Positions 1-8,475 of a stretch of DNA of 64,000 nt are shown one piece after another. Below the pieces are notes generated by a model. The model had not been told where the DNA came from, searched no databases, and saw nothing but the letters and a program-made list of their open reading frames with translations. Made by a program: the position numbers and the translations under genes. Source of the stretch: Rheinheimera aquimaris. Its GTDB lineage: Bacteria; Pseudomonadota; Gammaproteobacteria; Enterobacterales; Alteromonadaceae. Each line of letters begins with the position of its first letter. Positions within the stretch are counted from its first letter, which is position 1. The stretch spans positions 62,001-126,000 of the forward strand of contig NZ_JAJAVQ010000001.1 in the NCBI RefSeq assembly GCF_020531985.1, read 5' to 3'.

Positions 1-780
1 CAGGCGTTTGACCCTTTTGGCAATGAGGTGACGTTAAATCCTTACTACAGCCAGGGGCATCCGGATTATTTGCAGCAGCAGGATTTGTTCTGGCACAGCC
101 GGCGTGAGTTTGCTGATTGGGCCGGCGGTTATTCTGAAGCCGGTACAGAAATGTATTTGTCGGTGATTGACCGCAAGTTTCAAGGCGTTAATGCCTCTGA
201 GAGCGCCAAAGACTGGGTGGTGCAGGTGCAGGCACTTTGCAGTAACCGGAATTTACCGGCTTATTTGCCATTTGGTGGTGGCGAACCACGGTTTCTGATC
301 CGTAAACATGCTGATGTGATCAAAGAGGTTCGTTGTCTGATGGCGCCAACAGCCAGTGTCAGACCGGCCCTGCAGGAAGCCAGCCGCTGGCAGTTGGTAA
401 ATCATCTGACACTTAACCACTTTACCGGCAGCGACGCGCTGCACCGGCTCAAGGAAACACTTCAGTTGTATGATTTTCGCTGCACGCCGGAGTCCAAGGC
501 TATCATCGATGGCATATGTGCTCTGCGCATTACCTCGGGCAGCGCCAGGGTGGTGCAACAAGGTAAAGTGGCAGTGTGCAGTGGCAGTGAGATCCTGCTT
601 GAGTTCACACAATCGTCGTATGCCGGCAGCGGTATATACTTTTTTGCCAACATTCTGGACGTATTTTTTTCTCAGTACGCCACAGTAAACAGCTACACCC
701 GTCTTAGTGTGAAGCTAAAAGAACATGAACAGCTTTACCATCGCTGGCCGGCACGTTGCGGCAGTAAGGTGCTGTTATGA
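1..780 (+). CDS. tssF: Type VI secretion baseplate protein TssF, C-terminal part (5' end outside window)
   Basis: The reading frame is open from base 1 to a TGA at 778-780, giving about 259 C-terminal residues; the start lies upstream of the window. TssF forms the baseplate wedge of the type VI injection machine with TssG, TssE and TssK in the cytoplasm. The call rests on overall TssF-like C-terminal character (for example FGGGEPRFLIR followed by a region ending in TRLSVKLKE) and on the ATGA overlap with tssG, the usual order tssF-tssG-tssH. A TTG or GTG inside the fragment should not be taken as the start. Confidence 0.9.
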   Translation, partial: QAFDPFGNEVTLNPYYSQGHPDYLQQQDLFWHSRREFADWAGGYSEAGTEMYLSVIDRKFQGVNASESAKDWVVQVQALCSNRNLPAYLPFGGGEPRFLIRKHADVIKEVRCLMAPTASVRPALQEASRWQLVNHLTLNHFTGSDALHRLKETLQLYDFRCTPESKAIIDGICALRITSGSARVVQQGKVAVCSGSEILLEFTQSSYAGSGIYFFANILDVFFSQYATVNSYTRLSVKLKEHEQLYHRWPARCGSKVLL

Positions 781-1775
781 CGGTACAAGAGCTAAAGCAG
801 GACCCATCAGGCTTTGATTTCTATCAGGCGGTGTACACGCTGGAGCGTCAGCTTAGTCATCAACAGAAACGCTGGCAGGGAGTTGGCCGGGATGGATTCC
901 CACAACGGGAGCTGGTTCGTTTTAAAAGCGTGCAACATTTAGGATTTCCCGGACAGCCGGTAACAAAAGTGCAAAGCCGCGAAACGCAGCAAAGTGAAAC
1001 GGGCTGCGAAGCGGTAGATATGCAAGTCAGTTTTATGGGGCTTACCGGCCCAAGTGGTGTGATGCCGCAGCATTATACCGAAATGGTGTTACAGCGTTTG
1101 AAGCAGCGCGATAAGACCATGCGTGATTTCTTCGACATCTTTAATCACCGGCTTATTTCCCTGTATTACCGGGCATGGGAGAAATATCGCTTTGCCTGTC
1201 AATACGAAATGGCAGGCTCAGAGCATGACAGCTTCAGTGCGGTACTGAAAAACCTGTCGGGCGCACAGAGTACACTGGGTCTGTATTACGCCGGGGCTTT
1301 TGCTCAGCACAACCGCAGTGCCCAGCAGCTGAGCCAAATTCTCACTGAGCTACTTGGCACCACTGTCGAGCTCAATCCGTTGCAAGGGCGCTGGCTAACG
1401 TTAGAAGCAACTGAACAAAGCAGACTGGCGATGAAATTTCTACCTCAGGGCCAGCATGCAACACTCGGATGCTCTGCGATGCTGGGCAGTAAAGTGTGGG
1501 ATGTCAGCGGCGCGATTGAACTGCTGATTAAGGTACCCGCCGGCCGGGCAGAGTCCTTGCTGCCCGGAAGTTATCAGCACCATTTAATCAGCCATGTACT
1601 GGCAGATTTTCTGCCTTCAGCACTTAGAGTACGTATCACCTTGTTGGGCAGACACTGTGATTTCCCTCGGGCTCAAGTGGGTAAATCCTGTCTTGGCCAG
1701 AGCGGCAGTCTGGCAGTCAGAAAAGTAATCGAACATCAAGATACCCGGCTTAGCTACCAGCTGGCCCGGGCTTAG
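777..1775 (+). CDS. tssG: Type VI secretion baseplate protein TssG
   Basis: This is a 332-residue protein, the normal size for TssG (VasB/ImpH), which pairs with two TssF copies in the baseplate wedge. Family-like stretches are the N-terminal DFYQAVYTLER helix, the RFKSVQHLGFPGQPV segment and the conserved MGLTGPSGVMPQHYTE loop near residue 90, followed by DFFDIFNHRLISLYYRAWEKYRF. The ATG overlaps the tssF stop (ATGA), so the two are probably translationally coupled. It is followed after 20 bases by tssH. I see nothing truncated. Confidence 0.95.
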   Translation: MTVQELKQDPSGFDFYQAVYTLERQLSHQQKRWQGVGRDGFPQRELVRFKSVQHLGFPGQPVTKVQSRETQQSETGCEAVDMQVSFMGLTGPSGVMPQHYTEMVLQRLKQRDKTMRDFFDIFNHRLISLYYRAWEKYRFACQYEMAGSEHDSFSAVLKNLSGAQSTLGLYYAGAFAQHNRSAQQLSQILTELLGTTVELNPLQGRWLTLEATEQSRLAMKFLPQGQHATLGCSAMLGSKVWDVSGAIELLIKVPAGRAESLLPGSYQHHLISHVLADFLPSALRVRITLLGRHCDFPRAQVGKSCLGQSGSLAVRKVIEHQDTRLSYQLARA

Positions 1776-1795
1776 TTAATGCACAGGAAGCAATT

Positions 1796-4393
1796 ATGTC
1801 TACTACCACATTAAAAAGTCTGGTTGAGAAACTAAACCCGGCTAGTCGCCAGTCTCTGGAAGCGGCAACGGCGCGATGCCAGTCACGCAGCCACTACAGT
1901 GTTGAAATTGAGCATTGGTTAGACGCCATGCTAGAACAGGATGATGGTGATATTCCGATGCTGTTACGCAGTTTTGATATTAACCCCGATAGTGTCAAGC
2001 AGCAGTTGCAGCAAGCATTGGAGCAGATGAAAACCGGTAACAATGTGTTGCCAACCATTTCAGTACAGCTGATTAACTTGCTGCGTACTAGTTGGTTAAG
2101 TACGACTATCGAATTTGCTGATCAGCAGATCCGTTCAGCATACATTTTATATACATTGCTCAAAGACGATAGTCTCGCTGCGCTGTTAAGCCGCAGAGTG
2201 CCTGCGCTTGATAAGTTGGAAGCGGCTGAACTGTTGCGGTTGTGGCCAGAGTTGGCAAAACAGAGCTCAGAGCAGCAAGGCAGGCAAGCGAGCAATAACT
2301 CGGTCAGTGGCGGTAAGACGCCGGCACTTGATCAGTTCACCACCGATCTGACGGCACAGGCCCGAGCTGGCAAAATGGATCCTATTATCGGGCGCGACTA
2401 TGAAATTCGCCAGATGATAGACATTTTAACGCGCCGGCGGCAAAACAACCCGATATTGACCGGTGAAGCTGGCGTGGGCAAAACGGCAGTTGTCGAAGGA
2501 CTGGCGTTAAAAATTGCCTCAGGCGATGTCCCGGACAAATTAAAAAATATCAGCCTGCGGGTGTTAGATCTTGCCTTGCTGCAAGCGGGCGCAGGTATGA
2601 AAGGCGAATTTGAAAACCGGCTGAAAAATGTTATCAACGAAGTTAACCGCTCGGTATCGCCGGTGATTTTGTTTATTGACGAAGCGCATACGATGATTGG
2701 CAGTGGTGGCCAGGCTGGCCAGAATGATGCGGCAAACCTGCTTAAACCGGCGCTGGCCCGTGGCGAGCTGCGCACTATCGCCGCCACGACCTGGGCAGAG
2801 TATAAAAAGTATTTCGAGAAAGACGCTGCACTGGCCCGTCGTTTCCAGGTTGTAAAAGTAGAAGAGCCGACACCCGAGCTGGCTTCGGTGATGATGCGCG
2901 GGCTGTTACCGGTGATGGAGCAACACCATCAGGTGTCTATCACCGATCAGGCACTACAGGCGGCGGTTAAGTTATCCCACCGTTACATCAATGGAAGACA
3001 GTTACCCGATAAAGCAGTGGGATTGCTTGATACTGCCTGTGCAAGGGTGGCGATGAGCCAGGATGCGATTCCCGGAGCAGTGGAAGACCATCAGCGGCTG
3101 GTTGCGCAGTTGCAGCAGGAAATTGATGTGCTGAAGCGCGAGCAGTATCTTGGTGTTGACCATATTGATGCGTTAAAGGCACTTGAACTGAAAGCGGAGC
3201 AGGTTGCTGCAGAGCTGGCACAGTTGCAGCAAAACTGGCAGCAGCAAAAAGCATTGGTTGCTGAAGCCCGCCAACTGGCGCAGCAACTTACCGCAGAACC
3301 CCAGACTGATGATTCGCCTTTACTTCAGCGTTTAAAACAGATTAAAGCGGAGTTCGCTGCCATTGCCGAGCCGATGGTGCACTGGCAGGTAACTGAAGAG
3401 CTGGTAGCTGAAGTCGTGTCAGACTGGACAGGTATTCCGCTGGGCAAAATGCAGGCAGACGAAATTAATACCGTTTTAGCACTGAATACGTTCTTGCAAC
3501 AACGGGTTGTAGGCCAGGACCATGCGCTGGAATTGATCGCCCGCACCGTGCAAACTTCCAGGGCACAGCTTGCAGATGAGAATAAGCCAAATGGCATTTT
3601 TCTGTTAACCGGCCCCAGTGGTGTTGGGAAAACTGAAACAGCACTGGCACTGGCTGAGCAGGTTTACGGCAGTGAAGAGCAACTGACCGTTATTAATATG
3701 TCAGAGTTTAAAGAAGAGCATAAAGTCTCTCTGCTGCTTGGCTCCCCTCCGGGATATGTCGGTTATGGTGAAGGCGGTGTGCTGACAGAAGCAGTGCGGC
3801 GTAAGCCCTATAGCGTGATTCTGCTGGATGAAATGGAGAAAGCTCATCCAGGCGTTCAGGATATTTTTTATCAGGTGTTTGATAAGGGCACGATAAAAGA
3901 CGGCGAAGGCCGAGATATTGATTTTAAAAACACCATTATCATTATGACGTCTAACGTTGGCACTGATACAACGATGCGTTTATTTGAAGACCCTGATACT
4001 GCCCCTTCTGTCGAAGGACTCGGCAAAGCACTTAAAGACGATTTGTTAACGGTATTCAAGCCGGCATTTCTCGGCAGGTTGAATCTTATTCCATATCTGC
4101 CGCTTGATAATGACAAGCTGGCGCTGATCACGACTTTGCAATTAGCCCGCATTAATAAACGTTTACGCCAGCATTACAAAGCTGATTTCAATTACGGTAA
4201 CGATGTGACCGATCTGATTGTCAGCCAATGCCAGGATGCTGGTTCCGGGGCCCGCACTATTCACAATATTCTACAGAATCAGTTGTTACCTGAACTATCC
4301 GTGCGCATTTTACAGCGGGTCGCTCAGCAGCAGCCGGTAAGTCATATTCTGTTGGAGGTAGCGGATGGCAAATTTGACTACAGCGTGAGCTGA
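1796..4393 (+). CDS. tssH: Type VI secretion AAA+ ATPase TssH/ClpV
   Basis: An 865-residue Clp/Hsp100 ATPase that recycles the contracted TssB/TssC sheath. It has a Clp-N domain at about residues 1-150, a first AAA+ module with Walker A GEAGVGKT at 223-230, a coiled-coil middle region rich in Gln/Glu at about 430-510, and a second AAA+ module with Walker A GPSGVGKT at about 606-613 and the SPPGYVGYGEGG loop. Linkage to tssF/tssG and the ClpV-type N-terminus separate it from housekeeping ClpB. The start has an AGGAAG ribosome site. A hairpin at 4405-4435 follows the stop, so the baseplate operon probably ends here. Confidence 0.96.
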   Translation: MSTTTLKSLVEKLNPASRQSLEAATARCQSRSHYSVEIEHWLDAMLEQDDGDIPMLLRSFDINPDSVKQQLQQALEQMKTGNNVLPTISVQLINLLRTSWLSTTIEFADQQIRSAYILYTLLKDDSLAALLSRRVPALDKLEAAELLRLWPELAKQSSEQQGRQASNNSVSGGKTPALDQFTTDLTAQARAGKMDPIIGRDYEIRQMIDILTRRRQNNPILTGEAGVGKTAVVEGLALKIASGDVPDKLKNISLRVLDLALLQAGAGMKGEFENRLKNVINEVNRSVSPVILFIDEAHTMIGSGGQAGQNDAANLLKPALARGELRTIAATTWAEYKKYFEKDAALARRFQVVKVEEPTPELASVMMRGLLPVMEQHHQVSITDQALQAAVKLSHRYINGRQLPDKAVGLLDTACARVAMSQDAIPGAVEDHQRLVAQLQQEIDVLKREQYLGVDHIDALKALELKAEQVAAELAQLQQNWQQQKALVAEARQLAQQLTAEPQTDDSPLLQRLKQIKAEFAAIAEPMVHWQVTEELVAEVVSDWTGIPLGKMQADEINTVLALNTFLQQRVVGQDHALELIARTVQTSRAQLADENKPNGIFLLTGPSGVGKTETALALAEQVYGSEEQLTVINMSEFKEEHKVSLLLGSPPGYVGYGEGGVLTEAVRRKPYSVILLDEMEKAHPGVQDIFYQVFDKGTIKDGEGRDIDFKNTIIIMTSNVGTDTTMRLFEDPDTAPSVEGLGKALKDDLLTVFKPAFLGRLNLIPYLPLDNDKLALITTLQLARINKRLRQHYKADFNYGNDVTDLIVSQCQDAGSGARTIHNILQNQLLPELSVRILQRVAQQQPVSHILLEVADGKFDYSVS

Positions 4394-4404
4394 TTATCAT
4401 TGTG

Positions 4405-4435
4405 TAAATGTCAGGCAGATCTTACCTGACATTTA
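4405..4435 (+). terminator. Hairpin after tssH
   Basis: An 11-bp perfect inverted repeat (TAAATGTCAGG with its complement) around a 9-base loop, 11 bases after the tssH stop. No U-tract follows, so it could be a weak terminator or an mRNA-stabilising hairpin. It marks the boundary between the baseplate genes and the AT-rich hcp leader. Confidence 0.5.
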
Positions 4436-4683
4436 AAGGTTAAAAAATAGCTAAATTAATAGTTAATTTTATGTTGTTAATATTGGTTTTGAAGATATAA
4501 TTTGTGAAGTTTAAAAACTGATAATCAGTTATGTAATTTTATTGATAATGCATAATTAATGTAAATGTATTTATTATATAAAGCAGCTGGTGGTTTTTTA
4601 ACATTTCCGGATTAATGAGTTATCCGGTCTAACCTTGATGTCCGATATCGGGCACCTGTTTAAATATGCAAAAGGAGCATAGC
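4436..4683 (+). promoter_or_regulatory. AT-rich leader upstream of hcp with a 15-bp palindrome
   Basis: This interval is clearly richer in A and T than the genes on either side and has no plausible coding frame. It contains the perfect palindrome AACTGATAATCAGTT at 4516-4530. It probably carries the promoter of a separate hcp transcript, since hcp is usually much more abundant than the baseplate proteins. AT richness of this kind commonly attracts H-NS-type silencers; that is inference. I looked for a sigma-54 promoter (GG-N10-GC with the wider consensus) and did not find a convincing one. Confidence 0.45.
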
Positions 4684-5163
4684 ATGCAAGCAAATACCTA
4701 CCTGCAATATGGCGCGATCAAAGGTGAAACGACCGCTGAAGAGTTCAAGGATATGATTACTGTATTATCTATGGACTGGGGCACTCAGCGTGAACTGAGC
4801 TCTTTCACTGGTACCGCAATGGACCGTGAAGCCAGCGCCACTCGCTTAAATGACATCGTTATTACTAAGCTGCAGGATAAAGCGTCTCCGGATCTGTTCA
4901 AAGAAGCGACTATCGGGAAGGGGCAAAAAGCGGTTTTCCACATCACCAAGCAAGGCGATAAAGTGGAAGAGATCATGAAGATCGAACTGACTGACGCCAT
5001 GATCAGCAGCTACCAGATGTCAGTGTCTGGCGACCGTCCGGTTGAAACTATTGTTATCAGCTATACCGAGCTAATGATGACAGTTACACCGACAGACGAC
5101 AAAAACAACGTTACTGCACCGTTGGTATACGGTTACAGCGGCGTTAAAGGTTCTAAGCTGTAA
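4684..5163 (+). CDS. hcp: Type VI secretion tube protein Hcp (TssD)
   Basis: A 159-residue Hcp, which stacks as hexamers to form the inner tube fired out of the cell and also chaperones small effectors. The compact beta-barrel pattern is visible: MQANTYLQYGAIKGE, a WGTQRELSSF segment, and the C-terminal YTELMMTVTPTD. The start at 4684 is preferred over an in-frame ATG at 4666 because AAGGAG (4672-4677) sits 6 bases before 4684 and lies inside the longer frame. It is flanked by an AT-rich leader upstream and a strong hairpin downstream, so it may be expressed separately from vgrG. Confidence 0.95.
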   Translation: MQANTYLQYGAIKGETTAEEFKDMITVLSMDWGTQRELSSFTGTAMDREASATRLNDIVITKLQDKASPDLFKEATIGKGQKAVFHITKQGDKVEEIMKIELTDAMISSYQMSVSGDRPVETIVISYTELMMTVTPTDDKNNVTAPLVYGYSGVKGSKL

Positions 5164-5172
5164 GCTGAACCC

Positions 5173-5196
5173 GCTGGTGTGGTTTACCACACCAGC
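5173..5196 (+). terminator. Strong hairpin between hcp and vgrG
   Basis: A 10-bp perfect stem (GCTGGTGTGG and its complement) with a 4-base TTTA loop, 9 bases after the hcp stop. A short T-rich stretch follows about a dozen bases later (CTTTTTTA). It is best read as a partial terminator or 3' mRNA stabiliser that lets hcp be made in excess over the downstream vgrG genes. Confidence 0.65.
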
Positions 5197-5252
5197 TTCC
5201 TATCTGCTTTTTTACCGATCATCTTATATTAGTAACCAGTTGAGGCGAATGG

Positions 5253-7067
5253 ATGCAACAGGCAACCCAGGACGAGAACAGCATCAGAATTGATACGCCG
5301 CTTGGCAAAGATGCGTTGATTTTAACCCGGTTTGTATTCAAAGAGGCATTATCTCAGTTATTTAGTGTTAAAGCTGAAGTGTATGGCAACGGCCGCGAAA
5401 TCAAACCTGATGAGTTGATCGGTAAAGAAGTCACTATTACGTTGGAATTAGGCGGCAATAAACAGCGCTACATCCATGCTGTAGTAGCAGATGTAGCGGC
5501 GCTGGGCGCCAGGGTGAGTAAAGATGCTGCCGGCGCGGATTATCGCGATTATAGCCTGCATCTGGTTGCCGCTGCCTGGTATATGCAGCACAGGGTAAAC
5601 AGCCGGATTTTCCGGGCCAAAAACGTCTTAAAAATTGTTGAACAGGTCGCTGGTGAGCACAGTGTCAAAGTCGATGTTTCGGCTAAGATCCAGGGCAGTT
5701 ACCCTGATTACGATTTTAAAGTGCAGTATGAAGAGAGTGATTTGGATTTTATTCAACGCTTGCTGCAACAAGAAGGTATTTTCTATTACTTTGAACATAC
5801 TCAAAGCAGCCATAAGCTTATTCTGGCCGATAAGGCCACTGCTTATGAGCCGGGTATTGAATCTAAAGTAAAGTATTTTGCCGGCAGTTTGTCTGAGTCT
5901 CATATTCATCATTGGCAAAAAGCGCTGGTGATGGCACCGGGTAAATTTGTTCAGCGCGGTTTTGATATAAAAAAACCTACTGCTTTACCAACTGGCGAAG
6001 CGAATAAAGGTAGTTTAGTGAGTGGGCATGCCAACTACGAAGTATTTAGCTATGACGCCGAATCTGAGTTTCATCCCCGCTCTAAAGCAATTGCGGATAT
6101 CCGGTTGGAAGCATTGCAACGGGATATTGAAAGGCGCAAAGGTGCAAGTAACTGCCGCAGCTTCAGCATAGGTAAAACCTTTACGCTTACCGAACATGAA
6201 GACAAAGCTGAAGCCGGTAAACAGTATGTCCTGACCGAAGTGGTGCTTACTGCAGCAATAGCTAGCCAGACAGGTGCGAACAAGACCACTAAACAGGAAA
6301 TTAGTAACAGCTTTTACTGCGTTCCGAAAGAGGTTGCTTACCGGCCTCAGCTGACAATTGCCAAGCCAGTGATTACGGGGGTACAAAGCGCCACTGTAAC
6401 CTGTAAGGGCAGCGAAGAGATTTCTGTCGACGAGCTTGGGCGGGTTACGGTTAAGTTTCATTGGGATCGCTCAGACATAAAAGATAATGAAAGTTCTTGC
6501 CCCATCCGGGTCAGCCAGAATTGGGCTGGCAAAAACTGGGGGGCTTTTTTCTTTCCGAGGCGCGATCAGGAAGTGTTGGTCGAGTTTCTAAATGGCGACC
6601 CGGATCAGCCAATAATTATCGGCGCTGTATATAACTCTGATCATATGCCGCCTTACACGCTGCCCGATGATAAGACGCAAAGCGGTATTAAAAGCCGATC
6701 CAGTAAAGGCGGTGGCGCAGCCAACTTTAATGAGCTGAGGTTTGAAGATAAAAAAGGCGAAGAGCTGCTGTATCTGCATGCTGAAAAAGATTTCGAGTTG
6801 CAGGTAGAGAATAATCAGACCGACATGATCGCAAATGATCGCGTTACCACTGTAAAAGGTAACGATACCGAAACCGTGAACAAAGACCGGAAAAACACCA
6901 TTGATGGCAATGATACGCTTAAGGTGGGCAAAAAGTTGCTGATTGACGCGGGAGATGCCATCACGATTAAAACCGGTGCAGCCTCTATTTCAATGAAGAG
7001 CGATGGTTCTATTGATATTAAGGGTGCAAATATCACCATTAAAGGCAGCAAGGTCAGCATCAATTAA
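5253..7067 (+). CDS. vgrG: Type VI secretion spike protein VgrG (TssI)
   Basis: A 604-residue VgrG, which trimerises as the needle tip capping the Hcp tube. It has a gp27-like N-terminal region with the YEESDLDFIQRLLQQEGIFY motif near residue 160, then a gp5-like OB fold ending in FLNGDPDQPIIIGAVYN at about 450. A beta-helix with repeats of the NDTETVNKDRKNTIDGNDT kind follows. The protein ends right after the beta-helix (ITIKGSKVSIN), so there is no evolved effector domain; cargo must be carried on the PAAR/Rhs proteins encoded next. The start ATG at 5253 follows a GAGG-like site. Confidence 0.96.
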   Translation: MQQATQDENSIRIDTPLGKDALILTRFVFKEALSQLFSVKAEVYGNGREIKPDELIGKEVTITLELGGNKQRYIHAVVADVAALGARVSKDAAGADYRDYSLHLVAAAWYMQHRVNSRIFRAKNVLKIVEQVAGEHSVKVDVSAKIQGSYPDYDFKVQYEESDLDFIQRLLQQEGIFYYFEHTQSSHKLILADKATAYEPGIESKVKYFAGSLSESHIHHWQKALVMAPGKFVQRGFDIKKPTALPTGEANKGSLVSGHANYEVFSYDAESEFHPRSKAIADIRLEALQRDIERRKGASNCRSFSIGKTFTLTEHEDKAEAGKQYVLTEVVLTAAIASQTGANKTTKQEISNSFYCVPKEVAYRPQLTIAKPVITGVQSATVTCKGSEEISVDELGRVTVKFHWDRSDIKDNESSCPIRVSQNWAGKNWGAFFFPRRDQEVLVEFLNGDPDQPIIIGAVYNSDHMPPYTLPDDKTQSGIKSRSSKGGGAANFNELRFEDKKGEELLYLHAEKDFELQVENNQTDMIANDRVTTVKGNDTETVNKDRKNTIDGNDTLKVGKKLLIDAGDAITIKTGAASISMKSDGSIDIKGANITIKGSKVSIN

Positions 7068-7093
7068 CGGACAAAGCAGACAGGACTAAGTAA

Positions 7094-7387
7094 ATGGCAA
7101 AACCGGCTGCGGTTATCGGATGTATGCATGTTTGCCCCAAGGTTGACCCAGGCCCTAAACCTCACGTTGGCGGGCCGGTTGTTCAGGGATCGCCAAATGT
7201 CAGTATTTGTGGCATTCCTGCGGCACGCAAGGGCGATAAACTGGTATGTATTGGGCCACCAGACACGATTAGCGGGGGGTCATCGACTGTGTTTATTAAC
7301 GGTAAAAATGCGGCGCGCATGGGCGATGACACCGAACATGGTGGGAAGATTATAGTAGGTATGCCTACGGTTGTTATTGGCGGCTAA
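7094..7387 (+). CDS. PAAR-domain spike-tip protein
   Basis: A 97-residue stand-alone PAAR protein that sharpens the VgrG trimer and docks effectors. The small beta repeats are visible: ICGIPAARKGDKLVCIGPPDTI, then VFINGKNAARMGDDTEHGG and the closing IIVGMPTVVIGG. His and Cys residues (GCMHVC near 9-14 and the DDTEHGG His) fit the expected zinc at the tip. It sits 26 bases after vgrG. Since the Rhs protein of this locus has no PAAR of its own at its N-terminus, this separate PAAR is probably its adaptor. Confidence 0.93.
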   Translation: MAKPAAVIGCMHVCPKVDPGPKPHVGGPVVQGSPNVSICGIPAARKGDKLVCIGPPDTISGGSSTVFINGKNAARMGDDTEHGGKIIVGMPTVVIGG

Positions 7388-7392
7388 ACACT

Positions 7393-8475
7393 ATGTTGTT
7401 GCAAGACTCTGCGACAGAGCAGGCTGAGTTGCTGTTGTCTCAGCGCTTAACGCTCGTGCATGATCGCTATACCGGGCTGGGCCTGCTAATGCAGCATGAT
7501 CACCGTTTATTAGATTGTCTGCAGGTGCTGATAGAGCTGAAACGGCAAAAGACACCGCCTGTATCCATGTTGCCCTGGATGAATTGGTTGACAGAAGCAG
7601 GCATAACCAGTGGTTTGTCGCATATTGATGAATTAAGCAGATTTTCTACGCCAGATCAGGCGTTACAGCTAATGCTTGATATTAAGTTCAGCCAGCAAAC
7701 CGATAAGCTGCAGCATTTCACGGAGCTATTGCTGAGTAATTCAGCGGTTAATTGTTCTGCTGTCTGGCACTTTGCAGCGAGGCAGCAATTGCCAGTTAGC
7801 AAAGCAGTCTTGCCATTGCTGCAGGGAGATAACATTTGTACGGCGGCAATTTTCTATATTGGCTGTAGTGGTGATCGTAGTAAGTTGCCGCTAGTGCAGC
7901 AGTGGCTGTCGACGCTTAATCCTGATGATAATCGCTTCGGTATCGCTCAGCTGTCAGCTTATATGCTCGGGCAGCAAACAGATGTGGCTGAACTTGTCGC
8001 CAGATTATCCCAGACGTCAGGGCTGACGGATGTCGCACTAATGCTTTTGATGGTTAATGCTCCTGAAGCAGTGCAAATGCGGATCATTAATTATCTGTCT
8101 GCAGTTGGTGGGCAAACGGAAATGGCAATACGGGCAATGGCTTTTAGTGGGCAGCTCAAGTTCGTTCCGTTGCTGTTGGAGCTTTCGCAGCAACAGGATA
8201 GCGCACAGGCTGCACTTGATGCACTAACGCTGATATTGGGGATATTGGACGCAGATATGCTGGTATCAGCGGCCGATGTTGCCGCTGTACTGACAGGAAA
8301 AAACAAACGCAGACTGGCCGGTTGTGATATTGAGGAAACACAATTGCAAGTTGTTTGGCGACAAGGTAATGCACTGCAGCGTCAGGTGGTTGCATGTCAT
8401 CGTTTTCTGGCTAACCCCGGAAGTGCTTTGGTATTCACTGACAGGCTGATTGACAGGGCAGGTTATGGCAGTTGA
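7393..8475 (+). CDS. T6SS-linked helical (HEAT-like) protein of unknown function
   Basis: A 360-residue protein that is almost all alpha helical, with Leu/Ala-rich helix pairs suggestive of HEAT repeats (for example ICTAAIFYIGCSGDRSKLP near 145 and AIRAMAFSGQLKFVPLL near 245). No signal peptide or membrane span is seen. It begins 5 bases after the PAAR gene and overlaps the next gene by 11 bases, so the three are co-translated. HEAT-like proteins of the TIGR02270 kind occur in vgrG islands; similarity to that family is my impression, not a search result. A role as effector adaptor or chaperone for the Rhs protein is inferred from position. Confidence 0.6.
   Translation: MLLQDSATEQAELLLSQRLTLVHDRYTGLGLLMQHDHRLLDCLQVLIELKRQKTPPVSMLPWMNWLTEAGITSGLSHIDELSRFSTPDQALQLMLDIKFSQQTDKLQHFTELLLSNSAVNCSAVWHFAARQQLPVSKAVLPLLQGDNICTAAIFYIGCSGDRSKLPLVQQWLSTLNPDDNRFGIAQLSAYMLGQQTDVAELVARLSQTSGLTDVALMLLMVNAPEAVQMRIINYLSAVGGQTEMAIRAMAFSGQLKFVPLLLELSQQQDSAQAALDALTLILGILDADMLVSAADVAAVLTGKNKRRLAGCDIEETQLQVVWRQGNALQRQVVACHRFLANPGSALVFTDRLIDRAGYGS

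Noticed and set aside
2398-2787. Open frames of about 90-150 codons on the strand opposite tssH, vgrG, ccoI, glgX and others
   Set aside because: They lie wholly within strongly supported genes, have no ribosome sites or recognisable domains, and reflect codon composition.
4436-4683. Sigma-54 promoter for hcp
   Set aside because: GGGCAC near 4650 lacks the GC element at the required distance.
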